The notes under the pieces were generated by a model. That model saw only the letters and a program-made list of their open reading frames with translations. It made no database searches and had not been told where the DNA came from. Positions 1 through 5,067 of a DNA stretch of 6,737 nt are shown one piece after another. The DNA is from Anaerolineae bacterium (lineage in GTDB: Bacteria > Chloroflexota > Anaerolineae > J102). The stretch is from NCBI GenBank assembly GCA_026985975.1, contig JALSPL010000532.1, positions 1 through 6,737 of the forward strand, given 5' to 3'. Position numbers and translations under genes: made by a program. The first letter of the stretch is position 1. Each line of letters starts with the position of its first letter.

Positions 1-448
1 CAATGTCGGCGCTTTTCTGCTGTTGCTGGCCATCGAAAAGAAGAGCGGCGGCTCCACCGACATGGAACAATTCGACGGCCTGGCCACCCGCTCGCCCGGC
101 ATCGCCCTGCTGATGGCCTTTTTCCTCCTCTCTCTGGCGGGCGTGCCGCCCACGGCCGGTTTCATCGGTAAATTCTACGTCTTCGCGGCCGTCATCAATC
201 AACAGATGCTGGTGCTGGGCGCACTGGCCGCACTGAATACCATCATCGCCGCGTTCTACTACCTGAATGTCATTCGCCACATGTACTTCTCTGAGAGTAC
301 GGTGGAGGGGGGCGTTACGGCCGGCCGCGGGCTGATGACCGTGCTTGTTGTCAACGCCGTCATGATTTTCGCCATCGGCATCTTGGCCCAATTCTTCATG
401 GCCTGGGTGAACAGCTCGGTGACCATGCTGGTCGCCAATGGTTTCTAG
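1..448 (+). CDS. nuoN: NADH-quinone oxidoreductase subunit N, C-terminal part (5' truncated by window edge)
   Basis: This is the last 148 residues of a membrane subunit of respiratory complex I, one of the antiporter-like proton-pumping subunits. The frame is open from base 2 to the TAG at 446-448, so the gene enters from outside the window. The visible part is strongly hydrophobic, with membrane segments near residues 31-50, 52-70, 71-91 and 111-136. The conserved motif LAGVPPTAGFIGKFY (residues 45-59) includes Lys57, which matches the conserved lysine of the second half-channel in NuoN-type subunits. The following YYLNVIRHMYF stretch is more typical of NuoN than of NuoL or NuoM. It ends close to a terminator, so it is probably the last gene of a nuo operon, as NuoN usually is. 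The family is near certain; the N or M assignment rests on remembered motifs. Confidence 0.93.
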   Translation, partial: NVGAFLLLLAIEKKSGGSTDMEQFDGLATRSPGIALLMAFFLLSLAGVPPTAGFIGKFYVFAAVINQQMLVLGALAALNTIIAAFYYLNVIRHMYFSESTVEGGVTAGRGLMTVLVVNAVMIFAIGILAQFFMAWVNSSVTMLVANGF

Positions 449-489
449 CAACGGCCGACAGTCTGCGGTCAATCTCAAATGAACCTCCG

Positions 490-519
490 GCCCGTCTCAC
501 ATTGTGGGGCGGGCTTTTT
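490..519 (+). terminator. Intrinsic terminator after nuoN
   Basis: An 11-bp stem has arms GCCCGTCTCAC (490-500) and GTGGGGCGGGC (504-514). It contains two G-U pairs and a 3-nt ATT loop, and is followed directly by five Ts (515-519). It lies 41 nt after the nuoN stop. This is a textbook Rho-independent terminator and should end the nuo transcript. Confidence 0.88.
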
Positions 520-622
520 GTGAAACGGGCGCGAAGCGCCTAAAGAGCCTGAGTTCACTCGGTCGGTGCGCTATCGGACAGTGTGCCCCCCAAATTGCAA
601 CGCACCCCCTCAGGCGCGCTGG

Positions 623-651
623 TTGGCAAATCTTAATGCGTCCTGTATAAT
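623..651 (+). promoter_or_regulatory. Sigma70-type promoter for the DUF333 gene
   Basis: TTGGCA (623-628) and a perfect TATAAT (646-651) are separated by 17 nt, the optimal spacing. Transcription would start near 658, giving a leader of about 30 nt before the ATG at 689. It lies just downstream of the nuoN terminator and upstream of a gene with a ribosome binding site, so the context agrees. It is the closest match to consensus that I found in the window. Confidence 0.8.
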
Positions 652-688
652 CAAGATGTGAAATGCCAAAATTTGCTTTCGGGAGGCC

Positions 689-1048
689 ATGTTGTTTGAT
701 AGCGAGGGTAAATCCGTCTGGAAACAGCCAGCCATCCTCTCCTCGACTTTGACGGGAAAGCAACATCTGGCCGTGGACAGGATTGACGACCAGGAGTGGA
801 TCGCTGTTTGGGCGGATGACGGCGGCGCGGACAATGACAGGGGCTCTGACATCCTCATGCAGAATCTGCCCATCCCCCATTCGACGCAATTGGCCAATCC
901 CGCCTCGGTGTTTTGTGAAGAACAGAGCGGCTCGCTGGAGACCCGCACCGACGCCGACGGCAATCAGAATGGCTATTGCATCTTCGCCGACGGCAGCGAA
1001 TGTGAGCAGTGGGCCTTTTTTCGCGGCGAATGCAAGCCGGGCCAGTAA
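689..1048 (+). CDS. Small DUF333-domain protein (family often mislabelled putative hemolysin)
   Basis: This is a 119-residue protein of unknown function. Residues about 68-116 match the DUF333 pattern as I recall it: NPASVFC (70-76), a Gly-rich middle, then GYCIFADGSECEQW (95-108) and FRGEC (111-115). Its four cysteines (76, 97, 105, 115) could form disulfides if exported. DUF333 proteins are normally exported or lipoproteins, but no signal peptide or lipobox is visible and an in-frame TGA at 659-661 blocks extension upstream. Residues 1-60 resemble one repeat of a secreted beta-propeller-like protein (Gly-x3-Trp, then IAVWADDGG and SDILMQNL), so this may be the trimmed tail of a longer protein. 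GGGAGG (681-686) is only 2 nt from the ATG; the next codon, TTG at 692, would have 5 nt spacing and may be the true start. The promoter at 623-651 suggests it is expressed. Confidence 0.78.
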   Translation: MLFDSEGKSVWKQPAILSSTLTGKQHLAVDRIDDQEWIAVWADDGGADNDRGSDILMQNLPIPHSTQLANPASVFCEEQSGSLETRTDADGNQNGYCIFADGSECEQWAFFRGECKPGQ

Positions 1049-1099
1049 AATTGAGTTTTCAAACCCTCTCAAAGTAACTGCTTAGGTAGACCGATCTTA

Positions 1100-1206
1100 G
1101 CCACGAAGACACGAAGAAAAACGAAGAATCGAAGAAAAAAATAAAAAAACTTCGTGTCACTTCGCTTTGCTCAGTGCATGCTTCGCCCCCTTCGAGCCTT
1201 CGTGGC
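1100..1206. repeat. Imperfect palindromic element made of ACGAAG / CTTCGT units
   Basis: The left side carries ACGAAG at 1103-1108, 1111-1116 and 1121-1126, plus a TCGAAG variant at 1129-1134. The right side carries the complement CTTCG at 1150, 1160, 1181, 1190 and 1198. The outer arms GCCACGAAG (1100-1108) and CTTCGTGGC (1198-1206) are perfect 9-bp complements. GACACGAAG (1108-1116) and CTTCGTGTC (1150-1158) form a second 9-bp pair around an A-rich loop (1134-1149). The right arm holds about 40 nt of extra sequence, so the element is asymmetric. Similar GCCACGAAG-type intergenic repeats are, to my recollection, scattered through many environmental bacterial genomes. It may also act as a terminator or RNA-stability element between its two neighbours. 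Confidence 0.75.
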
Positions 1207-1269
1207 GAAAGGTTTAACGGAAATCGACCATCAACGTTAGTAGTCACCTCTCACAAGGAGAGAACATAA

Positions 1270-2316
1270 ATGTGTACAAGTTTTGTCATCAAAACGAAAG
1301 ACGGCAGCCCCATCTATGGGCGCACTATGGAATGGGGGGCGTTTGATCTCCATGCCGAACTGGCGCTGGTGCCGCGCGGGCAATCCTTTGTTTCTGAATT
1401 GGGCGGCGGTCAAAAGGGGTTGTCCTGGCGCAACAAGTATGGCTTCGTGGCCATCAACGCTGTCAAGAAGCCCTTTGTCACCGATGGCATGAATGAAACG
1501 GGGCTGACCCTGGGCGTCCTGTATTTCCCCGAGTTTGCCGAATATCAGTCGTTGGAAGCGGGCAAAGAGGCCAACACCATCAATAACGTTGATTTATCTG
1601 CTTACATTTTGGGCCAATTCGAGACCGTCGAGGAAATTCGGGAAGCGTTGCCTGAGCTAAGAGTGGTTTACAACGAGGACATTGTCGAGGCGTTTGGCGC
1701 CCCGGCTCCTCTGCATCTGGTCGTCACAGATGGATCGGGCGCTTCGATTGTGATCGAGTATGTGAAAGGCGCGCTGCACATTCATGACAATAAAATCGGG
1801 GTGATGACCAACGCCCCCACCTATGAGTGGCATCTCTTGAATCTGCGAAACTATCTGCATCTCCGGGCGTTTGGCGGCGCCATCCGCAACGAGATCAATG
1901 GCGTCAGTCTTGCGCCTTTCGGTGCGGGCAGCGGCATGTTGGGGCTGCCGGGCGACGCCACCCCCGTCTCTCGCTTTGTGCGGGCGGTCGCATTCACCCA
2001 GACGCTGATCCCACCCGAAGATGTGCAGGCGGGGATTAACGAAGCATCCCGCATTCTCAACAACTTTGACATCTCCAGGGGGCTGGTGCGAGAGGGAGAA
2101 AGCTCGGAGAACTATCACCTCAATTTTACCCAGTGGACAACCATCGGAGATATCAGAAACAAGCGCTATTATTGGTGGACAGAGCATAATCGCCGGATGC
2201 GCATGGTGGATCTGAATGCACTGAATTTCGATGGTGGCTCTGTTCGTTCTATTCCGCTGGATGAAGTGCGAGAAGAAGACATAAAAGATCGGACAAACGA
2301 ATTGTTTTCTCGTTAA
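1270..2316 (+). CDS. Linear amide C-N hydrolase, choloylglycine hydrolase / penicillin V acylase family
   Basis: This is a 348-residue Ntn hydrolase that cleaves amide bonds in small molecules such as conjugated bile salts, penicillin V or N-acyl homoserine lactones; its natural substrate is unknown. Removal of Met1 would expose Cys2 as nucleophile (MCTSFVIK). Other expected sites are Arg18 with Glu21 in GRTMEW (17-22), Asn181 in VMTNAPTYEWHL (178-189), and Arg235 in SRFVRA (234-239). Glu21 stands where bile salt hydrolases have Asp. Tyr85 (GVLYFP) sits where they usually have Asn and penicillin V acylases have Tyr, so an acylase-like substrate is more likely; this is inference. No signal peptide is seen, so it is probably cytoplasmic. 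AAGGAG (1255-1260) lies 9 nt before the ATG. No convincing promoter was found; the palindromic repeat lies just upstream. Confidence 0.93.
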   Translation: MCTSFVIKTKDGSPIYGRTMEWGAFDLHAELALVPRGQSFVSELGGGQKGLSWRNKYGFVAINAVKKPFVTDGMNETGLTLGVLYFPEFAEYQSLEAGKEANTINNVDLSAYILGQFETVEEIREALPELRVVYNEDIVEAFGAPAPLHLVVTDGSGASIVIEYVKGALHIHDNKIGVMTNAPTYEWHLLNLRNYLHLRAFGGAIRNEINGVSLAPFGAGSGMLGLPGDATPVSRFVRAVAFTQTLIPPEDVQAGINEASRILNNFDISRGLVREGESSENYHLNFTQWTTIGDIRNKRYYWWTEHNRRMRMVDLNALNFDGGSVRSIPLDEVREEDIKDRTNELFSR

Positions 2317-2351
2317 TTCACCTTTTGGAGGAGAATGAAAAATGAAAGGCG

Positions 2352-2384
2352 GGCCCGCGTGGAAATCCCATGCGGGCCTGTCTT
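2352..2384 (+). terminator. Terminator-like hairpin after the amide hydrolase gene
   Basis: An 11-bp stem has arms GGCCCGCGTGG (2352-2362) and CCATGCGGGCC (2368-2378), with one G-U pair and a 5-nt loop. It is followed by TGTCTT, a weak U-tract. It lies 35 nt after the hydrolase stop and just before the yvcK promoter candidate, which suits a terminator. The right arm can also pair with 2392-2400, so an alternative structure exists. Confidence 0.55.
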
Positions 2385-2411
2385 GCGTCCTGGCCCGCAT
2401 CGGGGTAAGAT
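2383..2411 (+). promoter_or_regulatory. Candidate promoter placing the start of transcription at the yvcK ATG
   Basis: TTGCGT (2383-2388) and TAAGAT (2406-2411) are separated by 17 nt. The -10 element ends 6 nt before the ATG at 2418, so the predicted first transcribed base is at, or within a base or two of, the A of the start codon. No good Shine-Dalgarno sequence stands before 2418. Together these suggest a leaderless mRNA. The -35 hexamer is only a partial match (TTG conserved). Confidence 0.5.
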
Positions 2412-2417
2412 CAGCTC

Positions 2418-3731
2418 ATGCGCAGGCCCCGATTGTTCCGCTCTATTCGCATCTGGCTGATTCCCGGCATCCATGTCAAGCGTTGGTTGATCGCGTTGCT
2501 GCTGGGGATTACTCTGATCAGCCTGGGATTGGCTTATTTGCTGCGGGCGGCGTATCTGGCCGGGCCGTATCCGCCTTTCGTTTACTGGATGACCCTGCAA
2601 TTTTTGCCCCATGCGCTAAGAGCGGTGTTGCTGGGGACGGCTGGCATCATCCTGACGACTCTTGGGTTCATCAAGCTCAACCAATCATTGCTGGCGCCTT
2701 TCACCTCGCCCGATGAGGATGTGGCGGCGCAGGTCTATCGCCATCGCCGTCGTCAGCGAGGCCCGCGTATCGTCTGCATCGGCGGCGGCACCGGCATGCC
2801 TTCGGTGCTGCGCGGCGTCAAGGCCTACACCGATAACATCACCGCCGTGGTTACGGTGGCCGATGATGGCGGCAGCTCCGGACGTTTGCGGCGAGAGATG
2901 GGGCTGCTGCCGCCCGGCGATTTTCGCAACAATCTGGCAGCGCTGTCTGAGGCCGAGACCATTACCCGGCGTCTGTTTCAATATCGTTTTCCCGAGGGCA
3001 CGGGCCTGCGGGGGCACGCGTTTGGCAATCTTTATCTGGCGGCCATGGCGGGCGTCACCGGCTCTTTCGAGCAGGGCCTGCTCATGTCCAATCGGGTGCT
3101 GGCGGTGCGGGGGCGGGTGCTGCCCTCCACGCTGTCGCTGGTGCAACTGCTGGCGGATGTGGTGGATGATGAAGGTCGGATTGAGCGCATTGTCGGCGAG
3201 TCTTTGATCCCCAAACTCGGGCGAGGCAAGCGCATCCGCCATGTCTATCTTGAGCCGGACGATCCGCCCGCCTATCCCGAGTCCATCAAGGCGATTCTCA
3301 ACGCCGATATGATCATCGCCGGGCCCGGCAGCCTCTACACCAGCGTGATCCCCAATCTGTTGGTGCCGGGCATCGCCGAAGCGCTGCGCGCCTCGCGGGC
3401 GTTGAAGGTGTATGTGTGCAACATCGCCACCCAGCCGGGCGAGACCGATGGCTATGATGTGGATGATCACATGCAGGCTTTGGAGCAACACGCAGGGCGC
3501 AATCTGTTTCAGTATGTGTTGGCCAATGATAAGTGGCCCATGAAGCCCCCGCCCGGCGGCGCTTCGGAGTGGGTGCCCCTGCCCGAAGCCCAGCGGGGCG
3601 CTTATCGGCTGATGACGGCTTCCCTGCAAGACCCCGAACGCCCGTGGCGGCACGATCCGGAGAAGATGGCGCGGGCGTTGATGGATCTGCTGGCGCAGCA
3701 TACCGGCGGGCACGCGGGCAGGTTGGATTGA
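2418..3731 (+). CDS. yvcK: Membrane-anchored YvcK/GlmR family UDP-N-acetylglucosamine-binding gluconeogenesis factor
   Basis: This 437-residue protein has two parts. Residues 1-92 hold a basic N-terminus and two probable membrane helices (about 22-45 and 65-87). Residues about 116-430 are a CofD-like YvcK domain with GGGTG (122-126), ADDGGSSG (149-156 region), GDFRNNLAALS (167-177), GHAFGNL (199-205), GPGSLYTSVIPNL (302-314) and TQPGETDGYDVDDH (338-351). In Bacillus and relatives the family binds UDP-GlcNAc, is needed for growth on gluconeogenic carbon sources and adjusts cell-wall precursor supply. Firmicute proteins lack the membrane part and are about 320 residues long. The start is fixed by an in-frame TAA at 2406-2408, leaving ATG 2418 as the first start. 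The frequent neighbours rapZ and whiA are not adjacent, but gap and pgk follow, as in some actinobacterial clusters. Confidence 0.93.
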   Translation: MRRPRLFRSIRIWLIPGIHVKRWLIALLLGITLISLGLAYLLRAAYLAGPYPPFVYWMTLQFLPHALRAVLLGTAGIILTTLGFIKLNQSLLAPFTSPDEDVAAQVYRHRRRQRGPRIVCIGGGTGMPSVLRGVKAYTDNITAVVTVADDGGSSGRLRREMGLLPPGDFRNNLAALSEAETITRRLFQYRFPEGTGLRGHAFGNLYLAAMAGVTGSFEQGLLMSNRVLAVRGRVLPSTLSLVQLLADVVDDEGRIERIVGESLIPKLGRGKRIRHVYLEPDDPPAYPESIKAILNADMIIAGPGSLYTSVIPNLLVPGIAEALRASRALKVYVCNIATQPGETDGYDVDDHMQALEQHAGRNLFQYVLANDKWPMKPPPGGASEWVPLPEAQRGAYRLMTASLQDPERPWRHDPEKMARALMDLLAQHTGGHAGRLD

Positions 3732-3739
3732 GCGGATTG

Positions 3740-3799
3740 GGGGCGTTCGGACGACAGCCGATATTGCAGGCCCATCCAAAAATCACTGCAAATCGCCCC
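3740..3799 (+). other. Possible branched RNA structure in the yvcK-gap spacer
   Basis: GGGGCG (3740-3745) pairs with CGCCCC (3794-3799). Inside it, TCGG/CCGA (3747-3750 with 3758-3761) and TTGCAG/CTGCAA (3764-3769 with 3786-3791) form two nested stems. It begins 8 nt after the yvcK stop and could cap the 3' end of that mRNA. There is no T-tract, and stems this short can arise by chance, so the call is weak. Confidence 0.25.
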
Positions 3800-3814
3800 T
3801 CCAAGCCCATGAAC

Positions 3815-3843
3815 TTGCTATTTCAGGTGGTTTAGGGTATCCT
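3815..3843 (+). promoter_or_regulatory. Sigma70-like promoter for gap
   Basis: TTGCTA (3815-3820) and TATCCT (3838-3843) are separated by 17 nt. The predicted start is near 3850, giving a leader of about 75 nt before gap. It is the only good pair of hexamers I found in the 193-nt yvcK-gap spacer. Each hexamer deviates at two or three positions from consensus. Confidence 0.6.
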
Positions 3844-3848
3844 CAGAT

Positions 3849-3880
3849 GGGCAAATTTGCCCGGTTGTCAAACATGACAA
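3849..3880. promoter_or_regulatory. Two adjacent dyads in the gap leader: candidate operators or 5' hairpins
   Basis: GGGCAAATTTGCCC (3849-3862) is a perfect 14-bp palindrome. Two bases later TTGTCA-N4-TGACAA (3865-3880) is a perfect 6-4-6 inverted repeat. Both begin at or just after the predicted transcription start, the usual position for repressor operators. In RNA the second could form a hairpin; the first could form only a short GGGC/GCCC stem. I do not recognise either as a known operator; TTGTCA differs from the Rex half-site TTGTGA by one base. Confidence 0.5.
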
Positions 3881-3924
3881 ATCAAAAACAAACCCCTCAA
3901 ACATAAAATTCTACGGAGGAAAAA

Positions 3925-4941
3925 ATGACTTTACGAGTTGCAATCAATGGTTTTGGCCGTATTGGCCGCCAGGTCTTCAAGGCTATCAAAGAAAATTATC
4001 CCGAGGATATCGAGGTCGTTGCTGTCAACGATCTGGTTCCCACCGCCACCAACGCCCATCTGCTGAAATACGACTCCAACTATGGTCGCTTCGATGCGGA
4101 CATCCAGGTGGATGAGGAAGGCCATCTCATCGTCGATGGCGAGAAAATCCTGGTTTTCTCTCAGCGCAATCCTGCGGATCTGCCCTGGGGCGAGCTGAAT
4201 ATCGACGTGGTGGTGGAATCCACTGGTCTCTTCCGGGCCCGCGACAAGGCCGCGCTGCATCTGGATGCGGGCGCCAAGAAGGTCATCATCAGCGCTCCCG
4301 CCACCGACCCCGACCTGACCGTGGTGCTGGGCGTGAACGAGGGCGACTACGATCCCGCCAAACACAATATCATCTCCAACGCCTCCTGCACCACCAACTG
4401 CCTGGCCCCCGCGGCTAAGGTGGTGGATGACAACTTCGGTATCGTCAAGGGGCTGATGACCACCATTCACTCCTACACCAACGACCAGCGCATTCTGGAC
4501 CTGGTGCACAAGGATCTGCGCCGGGCCCGCGCCGCCGCCATCAACATCATCCCCACCACCACGGGCGCAGCCAAGGCCGTAGGCCTGGTCATTCCCAAGC
4601 TACAGGGCAAGTTCGATGGCATGTCCATGCGCGTGCCCACGCCCACCGTCTCCATCGTGGACTTCGTGGCCACCATCGAAAAGCCCACCACCACCGAAGA
4701 GCTGCTGGACGCGTTCCGCGCCGCGGCCAATGGCCCGCTCAAGGGCATCCTGGGCGTCAGCGAAGCGCCTCTGGTCAGCATGGACTTCAAGGGCGATCCC
4801 CGCTCCTCCATCGTGGATGCGCAATTCACCCAGGTGCTGGGCGGCGACATGGTCAAGGTCGTCACCTGGTACGACAACGAATGGGGCTATTCCAGCCGCG
4901 TGGCCGACCTCTGCAAATACATCTACGACAAAGGCGTCTAA
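3925..4941 (+). CDS. gap: Type I glyceraldehyde-3-phosphate dehydrogenase
   Basis: This cytoplasmic enzyme interconverts glyceraldehyde 3-phosphate and 1,3-bisphosphoglycerate with NAD(P). At 338 residues it is full length. The Rossmann motif INGFGRIGR is at 7-15, the catalytic Cys155 in SNASCTTNC (151-159), and the activating His182 in TIHSYTNDQR (180-189). The C-terminal WYDNEWGYSSRV (315-326) is also intact. Asp36 in VNDLVP (34-39) favours NAD. The usual LPHKDLRR motif reads LVHKDLRR (193-200), so the proline tied to NAD specificity is Val194; Asp36 still argues for NAD as main cofactor. The start is clear: GGAGG (3915-3919) lies 5 nt before the ATG. It has its own promoter and a dyad-rich leader, and pgk follows after 126 nt. 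Confidence 0.98.
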   Translation: MTLRVAINGFGRIGRQVFKAIKENYPEDIEVVAVNDLVPTATNAHLLKYDSNYGRFDADIQVDEEGHLIVDGEKILVFSQRNPADLPWGELNIDVVVESTGLFRARDKAALHLDAGAKKVIISAPATDPDLTVVLGVNEGDYDPAKHNIISNASCTTNCLAPAAKVVDDNFGIVKGLMTTIHSYTNDQRILDLVHKDLRRARAAAINIIPTTTGAAKAVGLVIPKLQGKFDGMSMRVPTPTVSIVDFVATIEKPTTTEELLDAFRAAANGPLKGILGVSEAPLVSMDFKGDPRSSIVDAQFTQVLGGDMVKVVTWYDNEWGYSSRVADLCKYIYDKGV

Positions 4942-4952
4942 ACGATTGCCGC

Positions 4953-4972
4953 GCCCGGCGTATCCGTCGGGC
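4953..4972 (+). other. GC-rich hairpin in the gap-pgk spacer
   Basis: GCCCGGCG (4953-4960) pairs with CGTCGGGC (4965-4972), with one G-U pair and a TATC loop. It starts 11 nt after the gap stop. No run of Ts follows, so it is more likely an mRNA-stabilising 3' hairpin or a REP-like element than a strong terminator. Confidence 0.5.
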
Positions 4973-4988
4973 ATCTGATTGACCTGCC

Positions 4989-5052
4989 GATGCGTGAAGC
5001 GTGATGCGTGAGAGAAAAGCCTCACGTTTCACAGCTTCACGCATCTTTTTTT
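4989..5052 (+). terminator. Heptamer-repeat hairpin with T7 tail between gap and pgk: terminator or attenuator
   Basis: The left arm contains three tandem heptamers, GCGTGAA, GCGTGAT and GCGTGAG (4992-5012), preceded by GAT. The right arm (5021-5045) is the near complement. The outer 12 bp, GATGCGTGAAGC (4989-5000) with GCTTCACGCATC (5034-5045), are perfect. The inner part pairs at 10 of 12 positions with one bulged A (5033). The loop is 5013-5020. Seven Ts follow (5046-5052), only 15 nt before the pgk ATG. The form is that of an intrinsic terminator, but no promoter fits between it and pgk, so partial read-through would be required. Confidence 0.7.
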
Positions 5053-5067
5053 ACTGGAGCGAAAGCC

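Noticed and set aside
497..1072. A 191-codon minus-strand frame over the DUF333 gene
   Set aside because: The plus-strand DUF333 motif, promoter and ribosome binding site explain the region; the reverse product has no recognisable features.
1100..1206. CRISPR-like array in the ACGAAG region
   Set aside because: The units are 6-9 nt with uneven spacing and opposite orientations. There are no 25-40 nt direct repeats with unique spacers and no cas genes.
1657..2400. A 247-codon minus-strand frame opposite the amide hydrolase
   Set aside because: It is antisense to a clearly conserved gene, with no domain signature and no ribosome binding site that I could support.
2342..2716. A 124-codon plus-strand frame beginning 8 nt after a strong GGAGGAG
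   Set aside because: Not accepted as a gene because most of it overlaps the yvcK N-terminus out of frame and its sequence shows no family features. Its possible leader role is kept as a finding.
2685..3779. A 364-codon open frame on the minus strand opposite yvcK
   Set aside because: It is a shadow of the YvcK coding sequence, low in recognisable motifs and rich in His, Gln and Arg.
3865..3880. A Rex (redox repressor) operator upstream of gap
   Set aside because: The half-site TTGTCA differs from TTGTGA and the half-sites are spaced by 4 instead of the longer Rex dyad spacing, so a specific Rex call is not supported.
5008..5067. An upstream in-frame start giving PGK 20 extra residues
   Set aside because: The extension is encoded by the heptamer hairpin and lacks a Shine-Dalgarno, while ATG 5068 has GGAG at 8 nt and matches the usual PGK N-terminus.
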